Source: Valencia hispanica
Taxonomy: Eukaryota; Chordata; Actinopteri; Cyprinodontiformes; Valenciidae
Reading direction: 5' to 3'
NCBI GenBank assembly: GCA_963556495.2
Contig: OY747715.1
Span: 1,029,739 to 1,093,738 of the forward strand
DNA length: 64,000 nt
Below are positions 34,381-45,813 of this stretch, piece after piece; position 1 is the stretch's first letter; each line of letters opens with the position of its first letter. The notes under the pieces are model-generated. The model ran no database searches. It worked only from the letters and a program-made list of their open reading frames with translations, and was not told where the DNA came from. The position numbers were made by a program, and so were the translations under genes.

Positions 34381-35304
34381 GTTGCAGTACAAGTGTTGTT
34401 TCCATCTGACCTTAATGTCTGTTCCAAGCTACTCGGCCAAACCAGAACAGAAGGCCTCCAAAGCCTTATGTGGAGAGGATAATTATGGGATGTTCCAATT
34501 CTAATGCCCTGTTTAGGGGTGTTTGTGGTTGTCACATAATTTTCAGAAGATAACAAAAGCAGGTGTATTGAACCAGACAATTTGGTTAATTCATGATTTT
34601 GTTAGAATTGGGTTCTGGTAAATGTTATGTGTCGTTTTGATCATCTGTAACTTGCAACTGTGATTGAACACCAATTAATGGTGGTTTCTCTTGTAAGAGG
34701 AGCGTCCTATATAAAGCATTGGGAAGAACACTGGTGTAGATTCTCAATCATCCAGGCCATCATAATCTTGAGTTTAAATGAAGGCAACTGAACTTTTCTT
34801 TTTGTTTTGAAAACGTTTCTTCAGTCCTGAAAACTGGATTGGCAGTATTAGTAATTTGTAAGTCTAAATTTAGTGTTGTTGAAGCTCACTAATGAGGGTA
34901 TCATTATTCCTAACAAGATTATCAAGGTTATTTAAGCTTCTAAGCACTAAGCAAATTTGGTAACATAAGTGTCGTTAACTCTGAAACTACCCTAATTATG
35001 TAACTATGCGCGGTTTTGGTCACTTGCCTCAAAGTGTGAGTATTTGTGAAATTTCCCAGGTATCCAACTCAAGGCTGCTTTGTATGTTTTGGAAAGAGCG
35101 AACCTGAAGCCACCTCCTCTGTTCAAGATTGGTTTCATATGTTTTACATAGGTGGCTTCTTTCACTCCTCCCTTAGAACATCTGTCTTTCCTATCTAAAA
35201 TGTGTACATCATTGTCTTCGAAAGCGTGACTTTGTCCTTTAGATGTAGATGAACTGCTGAGTTAGGGTTTACATTTGCCCTCTATTCAACTCACTGCGCA
35301 CACA
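34381..35304. other. Intergenic DNA
   Basis: No gene or named repeat was recognised. Confidence 0.4.
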
Positions 35305-35508
35305 GTGGTAAAATGGTAAATGGCCTGTACTTGTATAGCACTTTATCTAGTCCTGAAGACCCCAGAGTGCTCCATAGTACAGTCATTCACACACTGATGG
35401 TGGTGAGCTTCATTGTAGCCACAGCTGCCCTGGGGCACACTGACCAGGCTGCTTTAACCCCGGGCCCTCTGACCACCACCACAATAGCCCAAATCAAGCC
35501 ACAATCAT
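35305..35508 (+). repeat. Common fish interspersed repeat (TGGTAAATGG type)
   Basis: It begins with AAATGGTAAATGGCCTGTAC and TTGTATAGCACTTT, followed by CATTCACACACTGATGGTGG and CTGCCCTGGGGCACACTGAC. The second half resembles 55345-55555. Confidence 0.6.
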
Positions 35509-35511
35509 TTA

Positions 35512-36151
35512 GGGGCTGTTTACACGACAACGTTGGCGTTTTTGTTTGAATACGCGGGTGAAAACGCACTGCGTTTACACGACAGGGCACGCGATGGAAA
35601 ACGATGTAGTACATATGCCCGGCCTCTAGATGGCAGTGTGGCCCGTGTATGCAGTGTTCCAAGGTTTCCCCTCACAACCCGGAAAAGAAACATTTCATGA
35701 TAACTAACAATGGCTGTCTTCTTGTAGTTCTCCGCTTAAATAAAGGCGTATTGATTAATTGACACACGTATTGTATGCGTTTTCGTTGGCGATCGCATAG
35801 AAGCCTGATGATCTCTCAGTTTTGCTTACAGAGACCAAATAACTTCAGAAGCTGCATCAGCAGTAACAGCATACCTGGATCCGCCATTGTTGTTTTTCTG
35901 TAGAAATGCGGAGTGCGCAAGTGCAACACGTCCGTAGGCGGCTGGCAGTGACGTCATCGTTTTCAAACTTCTCCGGCTTGCGTTTACACGACAACGAATC
36001 ACCCAGCGTTTTCAAAACTCTCCACTCCTGAAGCCGTTTCCCAAAAGATGCGTTTTCGCCCCCCCGTTTTCCCGTTGTCGTGTAAACGAGAGGCCGAATC
36101 GGAGAGAAAAACCTCAGTTTTGCTGAAAAACGTTGTCGTGTAAACAGCCCC
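35512..36151. mobile_element. 640-bp MITE, PIF/Harbinger-like
   Basis: The terminal inverted repeats are GGGGCTGTTTACACGACAAC at the left and GTTGTCGTGTAAACAGCCCC at the right, a perfect match over 20 bases. Each end is flanked by TTA (35509-35511 and 36152-36154). Further copies of the GTTTACACGACA motif occur inside in both orientations. No transposase is present. It is unrelated in sequence to the MITE at 8134. Confidence 0.85.
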
Positions 36152-36337
36152 TTAGAGCCTTCATGTTTTATACAATGGTTGAACTGAAAAATTATAATGA
36201 TTGTTCATGAAGGAGTGGTGAATGTGTGGTTTTACCCCTCCTCCCCTTTCATTGGAGATGAAACTTTTCTTTGTCTCTGCATCATGTTCACCTTGATTCT
36301 GTCTGCTGCTGCTGTGTGTTTAAGACAGACTGTTGAT
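36152..36337. other. Short spacer between the MITE and the LINE 3' end
   Basis: Nothing was recognised. Confidence 0.4.
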
Positions 36338-37555
36338 CTGTCAATTCAATTCAATTCAGTTTATTTATATAGCGCCAATTCACAACAGATGTCATCTCAA
36401 GGCACTTAACAAGAAGTCATTTCAATACATTTATACAAACATTCCCATCAGTTAAAGTTTCCTATTTAAGAAATCCCAGCAGATTGCGTCAGTCATTGGC
36501 GTGAGGTTGGGCCCCGTTGATGCAGACTTTCCAACCACAGCAATCCTTCAGCAATCCCTCACACTGAGCAAGCATGTAGCGACGGTGGAGAGGAAAAACT
36601 CCCCTTTAACAGGAAGAAACCTCCAACAGAACCAGGCTCAGTAGGAGCGGCCATCTGCCACGACCGTCTGGGGGTTTGAGAAGACAGAGCAGAGACACAG
36701 AAGGAACAGAAGATCTGATATAAGAGAACTTTCTATGTTACAGAAAGTAAAACGTTGATAACAGGACACAGTGGATGTTCAGTTACTGGGAGGATCATCC
36801 CAGTCGATGCCCCCCGTCCAACAGGGCATTGCAGCCAAGCAGGATACCAGACCAGGTATATCTTCTATGGAGAGAAAAACACTGAGAGAAAACAAAGTTA
36901 ACAGTCGAAATAACAGAATGTACTGTAATACAACTGGAGAGTAGTAGGAGAGAAAAGGAAGTAGCAGAGTGAAGAGAATTGGTAAGTCTGTCCTCCAGCA
37001 GTCTAAGCCTATAGCAGCATAACTACAGAGATAGCTCAGGATGACCTTAGCCACTCTAACTATAAGCTTTATCAAAAAGGAAAGTTTTAAGCCTGGCCTT
37101 AAAAGTAAACAGAGTGTCTGCCTCACGGACTAAAGCTGGGAGATGGTTCCACAGGAGAGGAGCCTGAGAACTAAAAGATCTGCCTCCCATTCTACTTTTA
37201 GAAATCCTAGGAACTACAAGTAAACCTGCAGTCTGAGAGCGAAGGGCTCTGTTAGGAACATATGGACCAATCAGATCTCTGATGGATGATGGAGCTGATT
37301 ATTATGGGCTTTATATGGAAGAAGGAGGATCTTAGATTCTATTCTGGATTTAACAGGGAGCCAATGAAGGGAAGCTAAAACAGGAGAAATGTGATCTCTC
37401 TTTTTAATTTTCATCAGAACTCTTGCTGCTGCATTTTGGATCAACTGAAGGCTTTTAATGGCATTTTGTGGACTTCCTGATAGTAAAGAATTACAGTAGT
37501 CCAGCCTTGAGGTAACAAATGTATGGACTAGTTTCTCAGCATCACTCCTGTTGCC
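36338..37555 (-). mobile_element. L2-like LINE family A, 3' end, 5'-truncated
   Basis: Read on the minus strand it starts within ORF2 at [16 protein letters not shown] sequence that matches 17370-17450. It continues through the ORF2 C-terminus (LKTFLFDKAYS-like near 37080) and a 3' untranslated region of about 700 bases. It ends with AATTGGCGCTATATAAATAA and AATTGAATTGAATTG repeats. This copy supplies the 3' end that is missing from the 14815-17452 copy. Confidence 0.9.
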
Positions 37556-37599
37556 CGGGGTCTGACCAGCACCTCTGCCTATCAGTGTGTTGGCCTATA

Positions 37600-37960
37600 A
37601 AACAGTATTCACACCCCACTACAAGAATCCCGCTCCCCATGAGGGAGAATATCTGGGCCTTTTGACCTGCTAGAATTGACTCCCACTGGACACAATTAAG
37701 AAGGCAAATAAAACAGCACAGTTAGGTAAAGCAGGTAAAACTACAATTAATAATAAAAAATAAAGTGCTTAACAAGAAACCAACAGAAAAGGTATGTCAA
37801 GTAAGCCAACCTAAACAGATGAGTTTTGAGTTGTGATTTGAAGGTGGAGAGAGAATCAATGTTACGGATATCAATCACTGGGATGCTTGCAACCATTTTC
37901 CTGATGGTAGTGAGAATTGAGCCTCATCTGGGCAACCTGTGGCACATGTAGCTCAGTCCC
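37600..37960 (-). mobile_element. Second L2-like LINE C-terminal fragment
   Basis: Minus-strand translation near 37760-37890 gives RNIDSLSTFKSQLKTHLFRL, then AYLTYLFCWFLVKHF. This is the usual L2-like ORF2 C-terminal pattern, but the sequence differs from families A and B here. Confidence 0.65.
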
Positions 37961-39535
37961 AGACATAGCTGAGTTCACATTAGCCTGATATGGTCCACAC
38001 ACAAGAAGCATGATTAAGAGTAAGTTATTTTAAATGTAGGCTGGAGGTGGCCAACTTCGACCAGCTAGTGTTTAGTTTGAGTTATGGTACAACACCAGTT
38101 GACGGGAACTGACCCAAATGAAAAAGGTCTGTTTGTGTTTTGGGGACTGATGTTTGATGCCAGATTTGGCCAAAGAGAAAATAATTGGTGTCAGGATAGA
38201 TTTGGCATCTAGTGTGGTGTCAGACTTGGCCTGTGTGAAATGACAAGGAGAAATCAAAATGGTTCCATTTTTTAAACATAGAGATGAAAGAGCTCAAGGA
38301 AGAATTAAGCATTCCATCTATGAAGATGGTTTGTTTACATTTTTAGCCAGAAAATACCGGGACATCTTGAAAGCTAATCTGGCGGCCTCTGGCGAAACTA
38401 GTGATGATTCACAATTGAGGTTTTAACAGACTAATGATCCAAAACACATGGGCATAAAATCCACCTTCTTCTATCTCAGTCCTCTGAACTGTGTCCTGTA
38501 CAGTACCTGAGGGTCGAGTTGAGGAGACAAACAGAACCAAACAATTTGGTCCTAAGCAGGACACTGTAAAATTTGAATGCATGTGCCAGTCCCCCTGTTG
38601 GCCCCATTATGGCCCCTGCACTAAATCAGTTTCTCACGATGATATGTGCTGGCACAGAAACAGTGACTAATTGTTCCCTTGGACTAATTTAATTTTTTAC
38701 TTTAAAGCCGATTTGCTGTTTGCACTATATAAAAAGACGAAACATTTTAATTAAGGTGTTGCACCTTTAGCTTCAGCAGTATTGAGACAGGATGACAGTT
38801 TTCATCTGCTAGATCTGATCTCTGCAACCTGCAGCTCTGGAGTTGCTGGTGGCTCTCTCGCTCACCTAGTATATTATCGCCCTGTTGTTGTTTTCGTTGT
38901 TGCTTGTTTCTTTGTTTTTTTATGTGAAAAAACACTGCCCCCTCTGGAAAATTTGGTCTGGAACCACCACTGTTTGGATGCATGCAGAAATCTATCTATA
39001 TTTGAAATCAGACCAATTTACAAAAACAGCACGTTATAAATGAAAATGATTCATTAGTTATGGTCTCATCCAAAAGTTACTTCAGTGATTACAACACCTT
39101 GAAAACCACCCATTTGTTTCTGAGGAGTTCTACTGATTTGCAAACCAAGAAAAAAACTAAATAAAGCAATGAAGTGAGTTGATTTATCAAATTTCCCTTG
39201 GTGAGTTTACAGTTGAAAATCAGATAAAACAAAAACTGTTCCTTTATTCTTTATGTTTAAGAAACATGAACTTTATTTTGAAATCACATGTTCTACATAA
39301 TTTCTTGCGAATGCCGAAGAAAATAAATCGCTTTAGAATTAAAACAGCACAGCATATTATTATTAAGACTTAAACATTAATAACTTTGTACAAATTTCAG
39401 TTTGGGTGTAATGACAACAGAAGATTATTGTATTATTGTATCTGCCACCAAAACCCTCAATATAAGGAAAAATGAAGGTTTCTGGAATAAATGTTTGAAA
39501 ACAGAATAAAGCATGATGTTCCATGATATCCATCC
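37961..39535. other. Intergenic DNA, 3' flank of OR gene 4
   Basis: AT-rich towards the OR gene. No other gene or repeat was recognised. OR gene 4 is on the minus strand, so its 3' untranslated region should lie just below 39536. Confidence 0.4.
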
Positions 39536-40477
39536 TTATGACGACAGAACCTTTCTGGACTGGAAAAACGTTGACAGGAATTTGTTGATTTCATTGGACT
39601 GAAGGCCGTAAATGATGGGGTTCAGGCTGCCGGGAACGATGTGAAACAGAATAGCAACCAGCTTCCTGTGGTCTATGAACTGAGGGAAGCGATGCAGCAC
39701 GATGTGGAACTTTCCACAAATAAACATGATCATGTAGACAAACAGGTGAGTGCTGCAGGTCTTCAGGGCTTTACTGTTCAGAGACTTGTTCCTACTGGTC
39801 ACACAGACCATGATGATCCTGGTGTAGGTGAGAACGATGCTGAGGATCGAGGATGTTAGAAGAACCACAGTGAAGGTCAGGCCGTAGATGTTATTGATGA
39901 CCACACTCTCACAGGACAGCTTGAACAAAGAGGCGTTGTCACAGTAAGGGTTAGTGATGAAAGTCCTGCATCGGTTCAGCCGTACAGTCAGACCCAACAG
40001 AATCCCGACCAGAACCAAGGCCACCCCCCAGGCAGAGACTGTCAGCTTCATCACCATTCTGTTGGTCATTATTGCAGAGTAACGCAGAGGATTACAGATG
40101 GCGACATATCTGTCAAAGGCCATGATCATCAGCACCGTGTGAGAAGCAGTGCCAAACATGTGTGAACAGAAAGCCTGAACAACACATTCATAGTAACTGA
40201 TGAGGCGCTCAGAGGGAGGCTGTAAGATGTCTGACATCAGACGAGGCACCATGTACGTGTTACCAAGAATATCGTTAAATGGCAGATTACAGAAGAGCAG
40301 GTACATGGGTTGATGGAGGCTTTTATCAATGATGATCAAGATTATGATGCCTACATTAGATATCATTATGAACAGGTAGATGGAAAGTAAGAAGAAAAAG
40401 AGAGGATACATGGAAGTTAGAGTCACTGTTATCCCTTCCATCTGCAGAATAAAGCTGTTGAAGCTGGAATTTTCCAT
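39536..40477 (-). CDS. Odorant receptor, teleost type, OR gene 4 (313 aa)
   Basis: An intact single-exon odorant receptor on the minus strand. The start MENSSFNSF at 40477 is preceded by the splice acceptor TGCTTTTGTTTCAG four bases upstream. Landmarks: N3-S-S glycosylation site, N41, LHQPMY at 54-59, MAFDRYVAICNPLRY at 119-133, NPYCDN at 176-181, KALKTCSTHL at 236-245 and NPIIY at 286-290. Compared with gene 2, residues 1-85 differ at 23 positions and residues 206-313 at about 27. Residues 86-171 differ at only one (Phe104 to Cys). The nucleotide match in that block is closest to gene 3. This mosaic suggests gene conversion. Downstream on its 5' side a LINE begins about 300 bases away. Confidence 0.96.
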   Translation of the reverse strand: MENSSFNSFILQMEGITVTLTSMYPLFFFLLSIYLFIMISNVGIIILIIIDKSLHQPMYLLFCNLPFNDILGNTYMVPRLMSDILQPPSERLISYYECVVQAFCSHMFGTASHTVLMIMAFDRYVAICNPLRYSAIMTNRMVMKLTVSAWGVALVLVGILLGLTVRLNRCRTFITNPYCDNASLFKLSCESVVINNIYGLTFTVVLLTSSILSIVLTYTRIIMVCVTSRNKSLNSKALKTCSTHLFVYMIMFICGKFHIVLHRFPQFIDHRKLVAILFHIVPGSLNPIIYGLQSNEINKFLSTFFQSRKVLSS

Positions 40478-40864
40478 CAGTCTGAAACAAAAGCATTAAA
40501 TGAGTGGATTAGTCATGACATACATGAACAATGTAAATAAATCCAATAAAATCTCTAAATCTGTCAGGAAGTTGGAGCGTTGCAACATTTCACAGACTGT
40601 TAAGGTTACCTGAGATTTCTTCCTCTTCATTTACTGCTGGACCTCCACCTCTGTGTTTTATAAAGACATCCATCCCCAACTCTATGCTCATAGCAACAGT
40701 CAACAGAAAGCTTGCATCATCGCTCAAGTTCACTCATGTAAAGGATGAATGGAACATGGAAGATCTATATTTTAAACTATCTTATGTTTAATTCAATTCA
40801 ATTCAAATTCAAAAATACTTTATTGATCCCAGAGGGAAATGAAGTGTTGGTGTAGCTCATATAA

Positions 40865-42265
40865 TCAATTCTTTAAGGAGTTGTTGTAGATGATGATGGC
40901 TGTGGGCAGGAAGGATTTCCTGTAGCGGTCTGTATTGCAGCGAAACTGAAGAAGCCTCCGACTGAAGATGCTCTGTTGTTGTGTGACTGTCTCATGAAGA
41001 GGATGCTCAGGGTTGTCCATAATTTTTTTGATTTTATGAAGAATCCTTCTTTGCATTATCATCTCCAGATTTTCCACAGTTGTCCCAAGAACAGAACCAG
41101 CCTTCTTTATCAGGTTGTTGAGCCTTTTTAAATCCCTGGCTCTGATGCTGCTACCCAAACAGATGACGGCTGAAGAGATTACACTCTCCACAACAGACTT
41201 GTAGAAGATCTGCAGCATCTTGCTGCAAACCTTGAAGGACCTAAGCTTCCTCAAGAAGTCCAGTCTGCTCTGTCCCTTCTTGTAGACGGCTTCACTGTTG
41301 CGCCTCCAGCCAAGTCTGTTGTCCAGGTGAACTCTGAGGTATTTATACTCCTCAACCACCTCCACTTCTTCTCCCATGATGGAAACAGTGTTTGACTTAT
41401 CCCTGTTTCTTCTGAAATCTACATTCATCTCCTTTGTTTTGTTCACATTCAAGGTGAGACGATTGTTTCCCCACCATGTCACAAAGCGGTCCACCAACTC
41501 TCTGTATTCAGCATCTTGTCCATCTCTGATACACCCGACAATTGCAGAGTCATCTGAGTATTTCTGCAGATGACAGGTCTCTGATTTGTACTGGAAGTCT
41601 GAGGTGTACAGAGTAAAAAGGAATGGTGAGAGTACGGTCCCCTGTGGTGCTCCTGTGCTGCTGACCACCTGGTTTGACACACAATTCTTCAGTCTCACAA
41701 ATTGTGGTCTGTTGGTCAGGTAGTCATTGATCCAGGCGATTGTTGAGGGCTCCACCTGTGTCTTCAGGAGTTTCTGACAAAGCAAATCAGGCTGAATTGT
41801 GTTAAATGCACTAGAGAAATCAAAGAACATGATCCTCACAGTGCTGCCTGCTTTGTCCAGATGACAGTGGGTTGGTTGAAGTAGGTGGATGATGGCATCT
41901 TCAACTCCAACTCCACAGCGATAAGCAAACTGCAGTGGGTCCTGATACGTTCTTGTTTGCTTACTCAGGGGGGCCAACAGGAGTCTCTCCAGGACCTTCA
42001 TGATGTGGGATGTCAGGGCAACGGGTCTATAGTCATTGATGACTGATGGGTGAGTTCTTTTGGGTACTGGAACAAGGCAGGATGTCTTCCACAACACTGG
42101 AACCTTCTCCTGAGTTAGGCTAAGGTTGAAGAGGTGCTGCAGAATCCCACAGAGCTGCTCTGCACAGGCCTTCAGGACTCTGGGGCCGACACCATCTGGA
42201 CCTGCAGCCTTGTTCCGGTTCAGTTTCTCCAGCTGCCTCTTCACCTGACTTTTGGAGACAGACAA
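40865..42265 (-). pseudogene. LINE ORF2, reverse transcriptase part (466 aa open frame)
   Basis: Reverse transcriptase motifs in order: LNRNKAAGPDGVGPRVL, INDYRPVALTSHIMKVLERL, MFFDFSSAFNTIQP with the first catalytic Asp, STGAPQGTVLSPFLFTLYTS, KYSDDSAIVGC with the YxDD box, and the thumb-like EYKYLRVHLDNRLGW. The C-terminus has DNPEHPLHETV and a basic RYRKSFLPTAI end. The frame is uninterrupted from the linker to its own stop codon at 40865. It would need the preceding endonuclease frame for a complete ORF2; the shift between them is the only lesion seen apart from the missing 5' end. Confidence 0.88.
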
Positions 42266-43530
42266 GTGGGAGGGGGAGGCAAAGGGGTAGCAGCATTTCC
42301 TGACTTGGTTGAAGTCAAACTTGTGGAATTAGAAGAGTCCATGGCTGAGGTGAAGGATAAAACATCCGAGGTGTAACAGGAAAGCTGTTGATCAGAGGAT
42401 AGTGGGATGTCTGTTTGGCTGGGAACAGGAGAGGGGGATGCTGAGCTAGTTCCTGAACTGAACCTGTTGAAGAATGTGTTCAGTTCATTGGCTCTGTCCA
42501 GACTTCCATCTATCCAATCTTTCCTGTCCTTAAAACCTGTGATCTTTCTCATTCCTGACCAGACATCTCTGATATTGTTCCTCTGTAGTTTGTTCTCCAG
42601 CTTCTTCCTGTATGCCTCCTTGCTGTCTCTGATCTTGACCTTAAGTTGCTTCTGTATACTCCTCAGTAATTCCCTGTCTCCCTCCCTGAAGGCTCTTTTT
42701 TTCTTGTTTAGCAGTTCCTTCAGGTCACTGGTGATCCAGGGTTTGTTATTAGGGAAGCATCTCACTGTTCTGGTGGGGATGATGTTGTCCACACAGAAGT
42801 TTATATAGTCAGTCACACACTCAGTCATGTCATTGATGTCCTCTCCATGTGCTTGGCAAAGAGTCATCCAGTCTGTGGTTGCAAAACAATCCTGCAGGGC
42901 TTCTTCAGCTTCCTGTGACCATTTTCTCACAGTTCGTTTTGTCACAGGTTGCCTCTGAACAAGTGGTTTATATTCTGAACAGAGAAAAACAAGATTGTGA
43001 TCTGATTGTCCCAGAGGAGGTCTTGGTTTGGACGTGTATGAATCCTTTACATTTGCATAAAACAAATCCAAGGTCCTGTTTACTCTTTTAGAGCAGCTGA
43101 CAAATTGTTGAAATGTTGGAAGTGTAGTAGAGAGCGAGGCATGATTAAAATCACCAGATATTGCCACAAATGCATTGGGGTGCTGTGTCTGTATCTTAGC
43201 AACAATGGAACTGATGACATCACATGCATTGTCGGCAACGGCTGAAGGTGGAATGTAAACAACTGCCAAAATTACACTGGTGAACTCTCTTGGCAAATAA
43301 TATGGACGAAAACTCACTGCCAAGAGTTCGAGATCTGGGCTGCAGAGACGACACTTCACAGTAACATGTCCTGGATGACACCATCTGTTGTTGACAAGCA
43401 CTGCTACTCCACCACCTTTCCTTTTTCTGCTCGTCTTCAGATCTCTGTCTGCTCGTACAGTCAGGAAGCCTGGCAGACAGACGTTGGAGTCGGGGATATG
43501 ATCCAGCAGCCACGTCTCAGTAAAACACAC
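42241..43530 (-). pseudogene. LINE ORF2, endonuclease part (429 aa open frame)
   Basis: The frame begins with CFTETWLLDHIPD, the ETWL endonuclease motif; the upstream LNIRSL motif is absent because the element is truncated. Further motifs are GGGVAVLVNNRW, VVYIPPSA, ISGDFNHASL, RTLDLFYANV and LGQSDHNLVFL, covering the catalytic acidic and histidine residues of the fold. A linker follows with basic KKKRAFREGDRELLR-type sequence. The frame closes in a region overlapping the start of the reverse transcriptase frame (42241-42265), so one frameshift separates the two halves of ORF2. Confidence 0.85.
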
Positions 43531-43650
43531 ATTTATTCATTATACAAGCTCAGTTGGTTGGATAATTGGTGACTGTTGAGCTTATTCTGAGAACAGCTTG
43601 AATGTGTCTGAATGTGCTTCAGATCCTTTGAACTGCTCTGTCCCAGGTCA

Positions 43651-44470
43651 ATGGAAAACTACACCTTCAACAGCTTCACCCTCCAGCTGGAAGGGCTGAC
43701 GGTTACAAAGACCTCCATGTACCCCCGTTTTTTTCCCTTTTCTCCTACCTGTTGTTCTGGTCACCAATGTAGGCATCATCTTCCTGGTTTATCTTCTGTT
43801 CTGCAGCCTGGCATTCAATGACATTTTAGGAAATTCTCGCTTACTGCCTCGTGTCATGTCAGATATCCCGAAGCCTCCCTCTGAGCGCCTCATCGGTTAT
43901 TATGAGTGCGTAATTCAGGCTTTCCTCTCTCACATGTTCGCCACCACGGCACAGACCTTGCTGCTGATCATGACCTTTGACAGATATGTTGCCCTCTGTA
44001 ATCATCTCCGTTATTCAGTCATAATGACCAGTAAGAAGTTGATGATAGGATAGGATTCTGCTGGGTCTGACGGTCCAGCTGAACCGATGCAGGACTCACA
44101 CAGATCAGACTGTGGTCATCAATAATGTTTAGGCCTGACCTACACCGTGGTCCTGTCTGTAGCTTTGGCGGGCAGCACGCTCATCACCTACGCTCAGATC
44201 ACAGGGGTGTGTCTGTCCTGGCAAAGCAAGTCTCTGAACAGTAGAGCTGTAGAGATCAGCAGCACCCACCTTATTGTGTACATCATCATGTTCACCAGCG
44301 GGAAGGTCCATCACTTCCCTCAGTGCGCAGAGGAGAGGAAAAAGGCCCTCATTTTATATTATATCATTCCCTGCAGCCTCAACCCCATCATCTATGGAGT
44401 TCAGTACCAAGAGGTTAAAAAGATTCTGTCCAGATTGTTTGACTCCAAGAAGGTTCTGTCATCAGTCTGA
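43651..44470 (+). pseudogene. Odorant receptor pseudogene (OR gene 5)
   Basis: The start MENYTFNSFTLQLEGLTV and the end NPIIYGVQYQEVKKILSRL plus KVLSS match genes 2-4. A splice-acceptor-like GCTCTGTCCCAG lies four bases before the ATG. The locus spans 820 bases, not the 942 of its relatives. A deletion and frame change near 43740-43800 remove the end of TM1 and the LHQPM region. A frame change near 44045 and a second deletion around 44055-44130 remove TM4 and most of the second extracellular loop, including the NPYCDN cysteines. DRYVALCNHLRY remains but is altered. No functional receptor can be made. Confidence 0.93.
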
Positions 44471-45239
44471 GTTCTACACAACCGAACAGGAAACAGTGTG
44501 GTTGAGTGAACGTAGGCTCACCGGTTGCTATTTTTCGAGTTTTCTACGTTTGGCGTTTTTGGAAGACAACTTAAATCAAGAATCCAAGAGTACTTGTTTA
44601 AGGTTGGTTGCTCTGCAACATTGCTCACTGCTCGTACTGCAGCTGTCTGGTCGGATTTTCACCCACCTCTCCTTCACATCGGCCTTCTTCCAGCTTTCTA
44701 CACCCAGTGTGTGGACCTGATTAAGATGTGGATCCATGGGGGGTACATGTGGTTTGTGCTGACCTGGGCTGTTTTATCCATCGTCCACCACCCGGCAAAA
44801 GGTATCCTCCAGTAATCTGCTTCTGATCTTCTGTACCTCCGTTTATACCTGGCTGTCCCTCCACCTGTTGCTCTCCACCTCTATCCAGACATCGCTTTTA
44901 AGCCCCACCGCAGGTACATCAGAGGTCTCGCGAAAATTCACCCGAAGCAGTGAAAAGTCCTCCCTGTCTCTGCCCCACTCTTCCAGTCATTTGAATACAC
45001 AGCTCCCTGGATCAGTCACGTGTGCTGTTTATCGACCACCTAGGCCAAATAAGGTGTTTCGAAATGATTTGCTGCTCTTCTCACTCATCTCTCTGTTCTC
45101 TTTCCCAATATGATAATTAGCTGTATGCGCTGCGCGCTTAGTGGAACTTTTGGTTTTCAATAAGCCAGTAAAAGCATTTAGTGTTATGTCTTTGAAAAGC
45201 ATTGTGGGAGTACAGTGCAGCACTTTGGAAAATAGAGAT
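44471..45239 (+). mobile_element. LINE endonuclease-region fragment and flank
   Basis: In the frame 44868-45113 the sequence SSHLNTQLPGSVTCAVYRPP followed by RPNKVF shows the VYRPP endonuclease motif of a LINE ORF2. Upstream, 44520-44820 contains a further open frame of unknown origin. The remainder up to the BEL/Pao element has no recognised content. Confidence 0.55.
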
Positions 45240-45692
45240 TGTAGCTCCCAGTCAGACAAAGATGAGCCTTACTGATGGTTTTAGCGGTATGATTTTATTT
45301 GAACCTTGTCCTTTTGTATTCCAACTTCAACCAACGTAAGAGCTGAATTAGCACACATGAAAGAAAATAACAAAGTGTCACTTTTCCATCTCTATAATTC
45401 CAAATTACAGCAAATTAAACTAATAACAATCAAGAAGACACCCTTTCTAAAAACCATTAAACATTTGTTTACCTTGTTCCTCCTTTCTGACCGGTGCTAA
45501 ACCTTTAAACCTTTTATTCCACTTTGATTTCGCTTGCACCATGCTTCGTTTGTTATATACTTCCGTCCTGGTAACCATACGTGTGCTTCAAAATAAAATA
45601 CCTTTGGTTTAAGCGGAAATTCCATAATAAAGCACTATAAGATGTAAACTATCCTTTTTAAATTGAACTGTTCTTGTTTAACAGCCATTACA
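45240..45692 (-). repeat. 3' LTR of the BEL/Pao element
   Basis: 453 bases, differing from the other LTR at three positions by direct comparison (A/C in AAATTA[A/C]ACTAA, G/A in GACC[G/A]GTGC, C/T in GATTT[C/T]GC). Just inside it on the element strand is GGTGGGAG, a plausible polypurine tract. Confidence 0.96.
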
Positions 45693-45813
45693 CTCCCACC
45701 AAAAAATTATATTTTGTTTTTGTTTTATGTAAAATAAAATTAATGATTTTTTTTTTTATTTTTTTTTTTTAAACTTCAGAACAATAAAATACATCTTAAC
45801 TGCTTCACTATAC

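Larger units (their letters stand above)
40793..43540 (-). mobile_element. Nearly complete LINE, CR1/Rex1-like (Jockey superfamily)
   Basis: The element contains most of ORF2 and a 3' end reading CCCTCTGGGATCAATAAAGT on the minus strand, followed by an AATTGAATTGAAT-type tail. It is 5'-truncated just before the first endonuclease motif. It sits between OR gene 4 and the OR pseudogene, starting about 110 bases from the pseudogene ATG. Confidence 0.85.
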
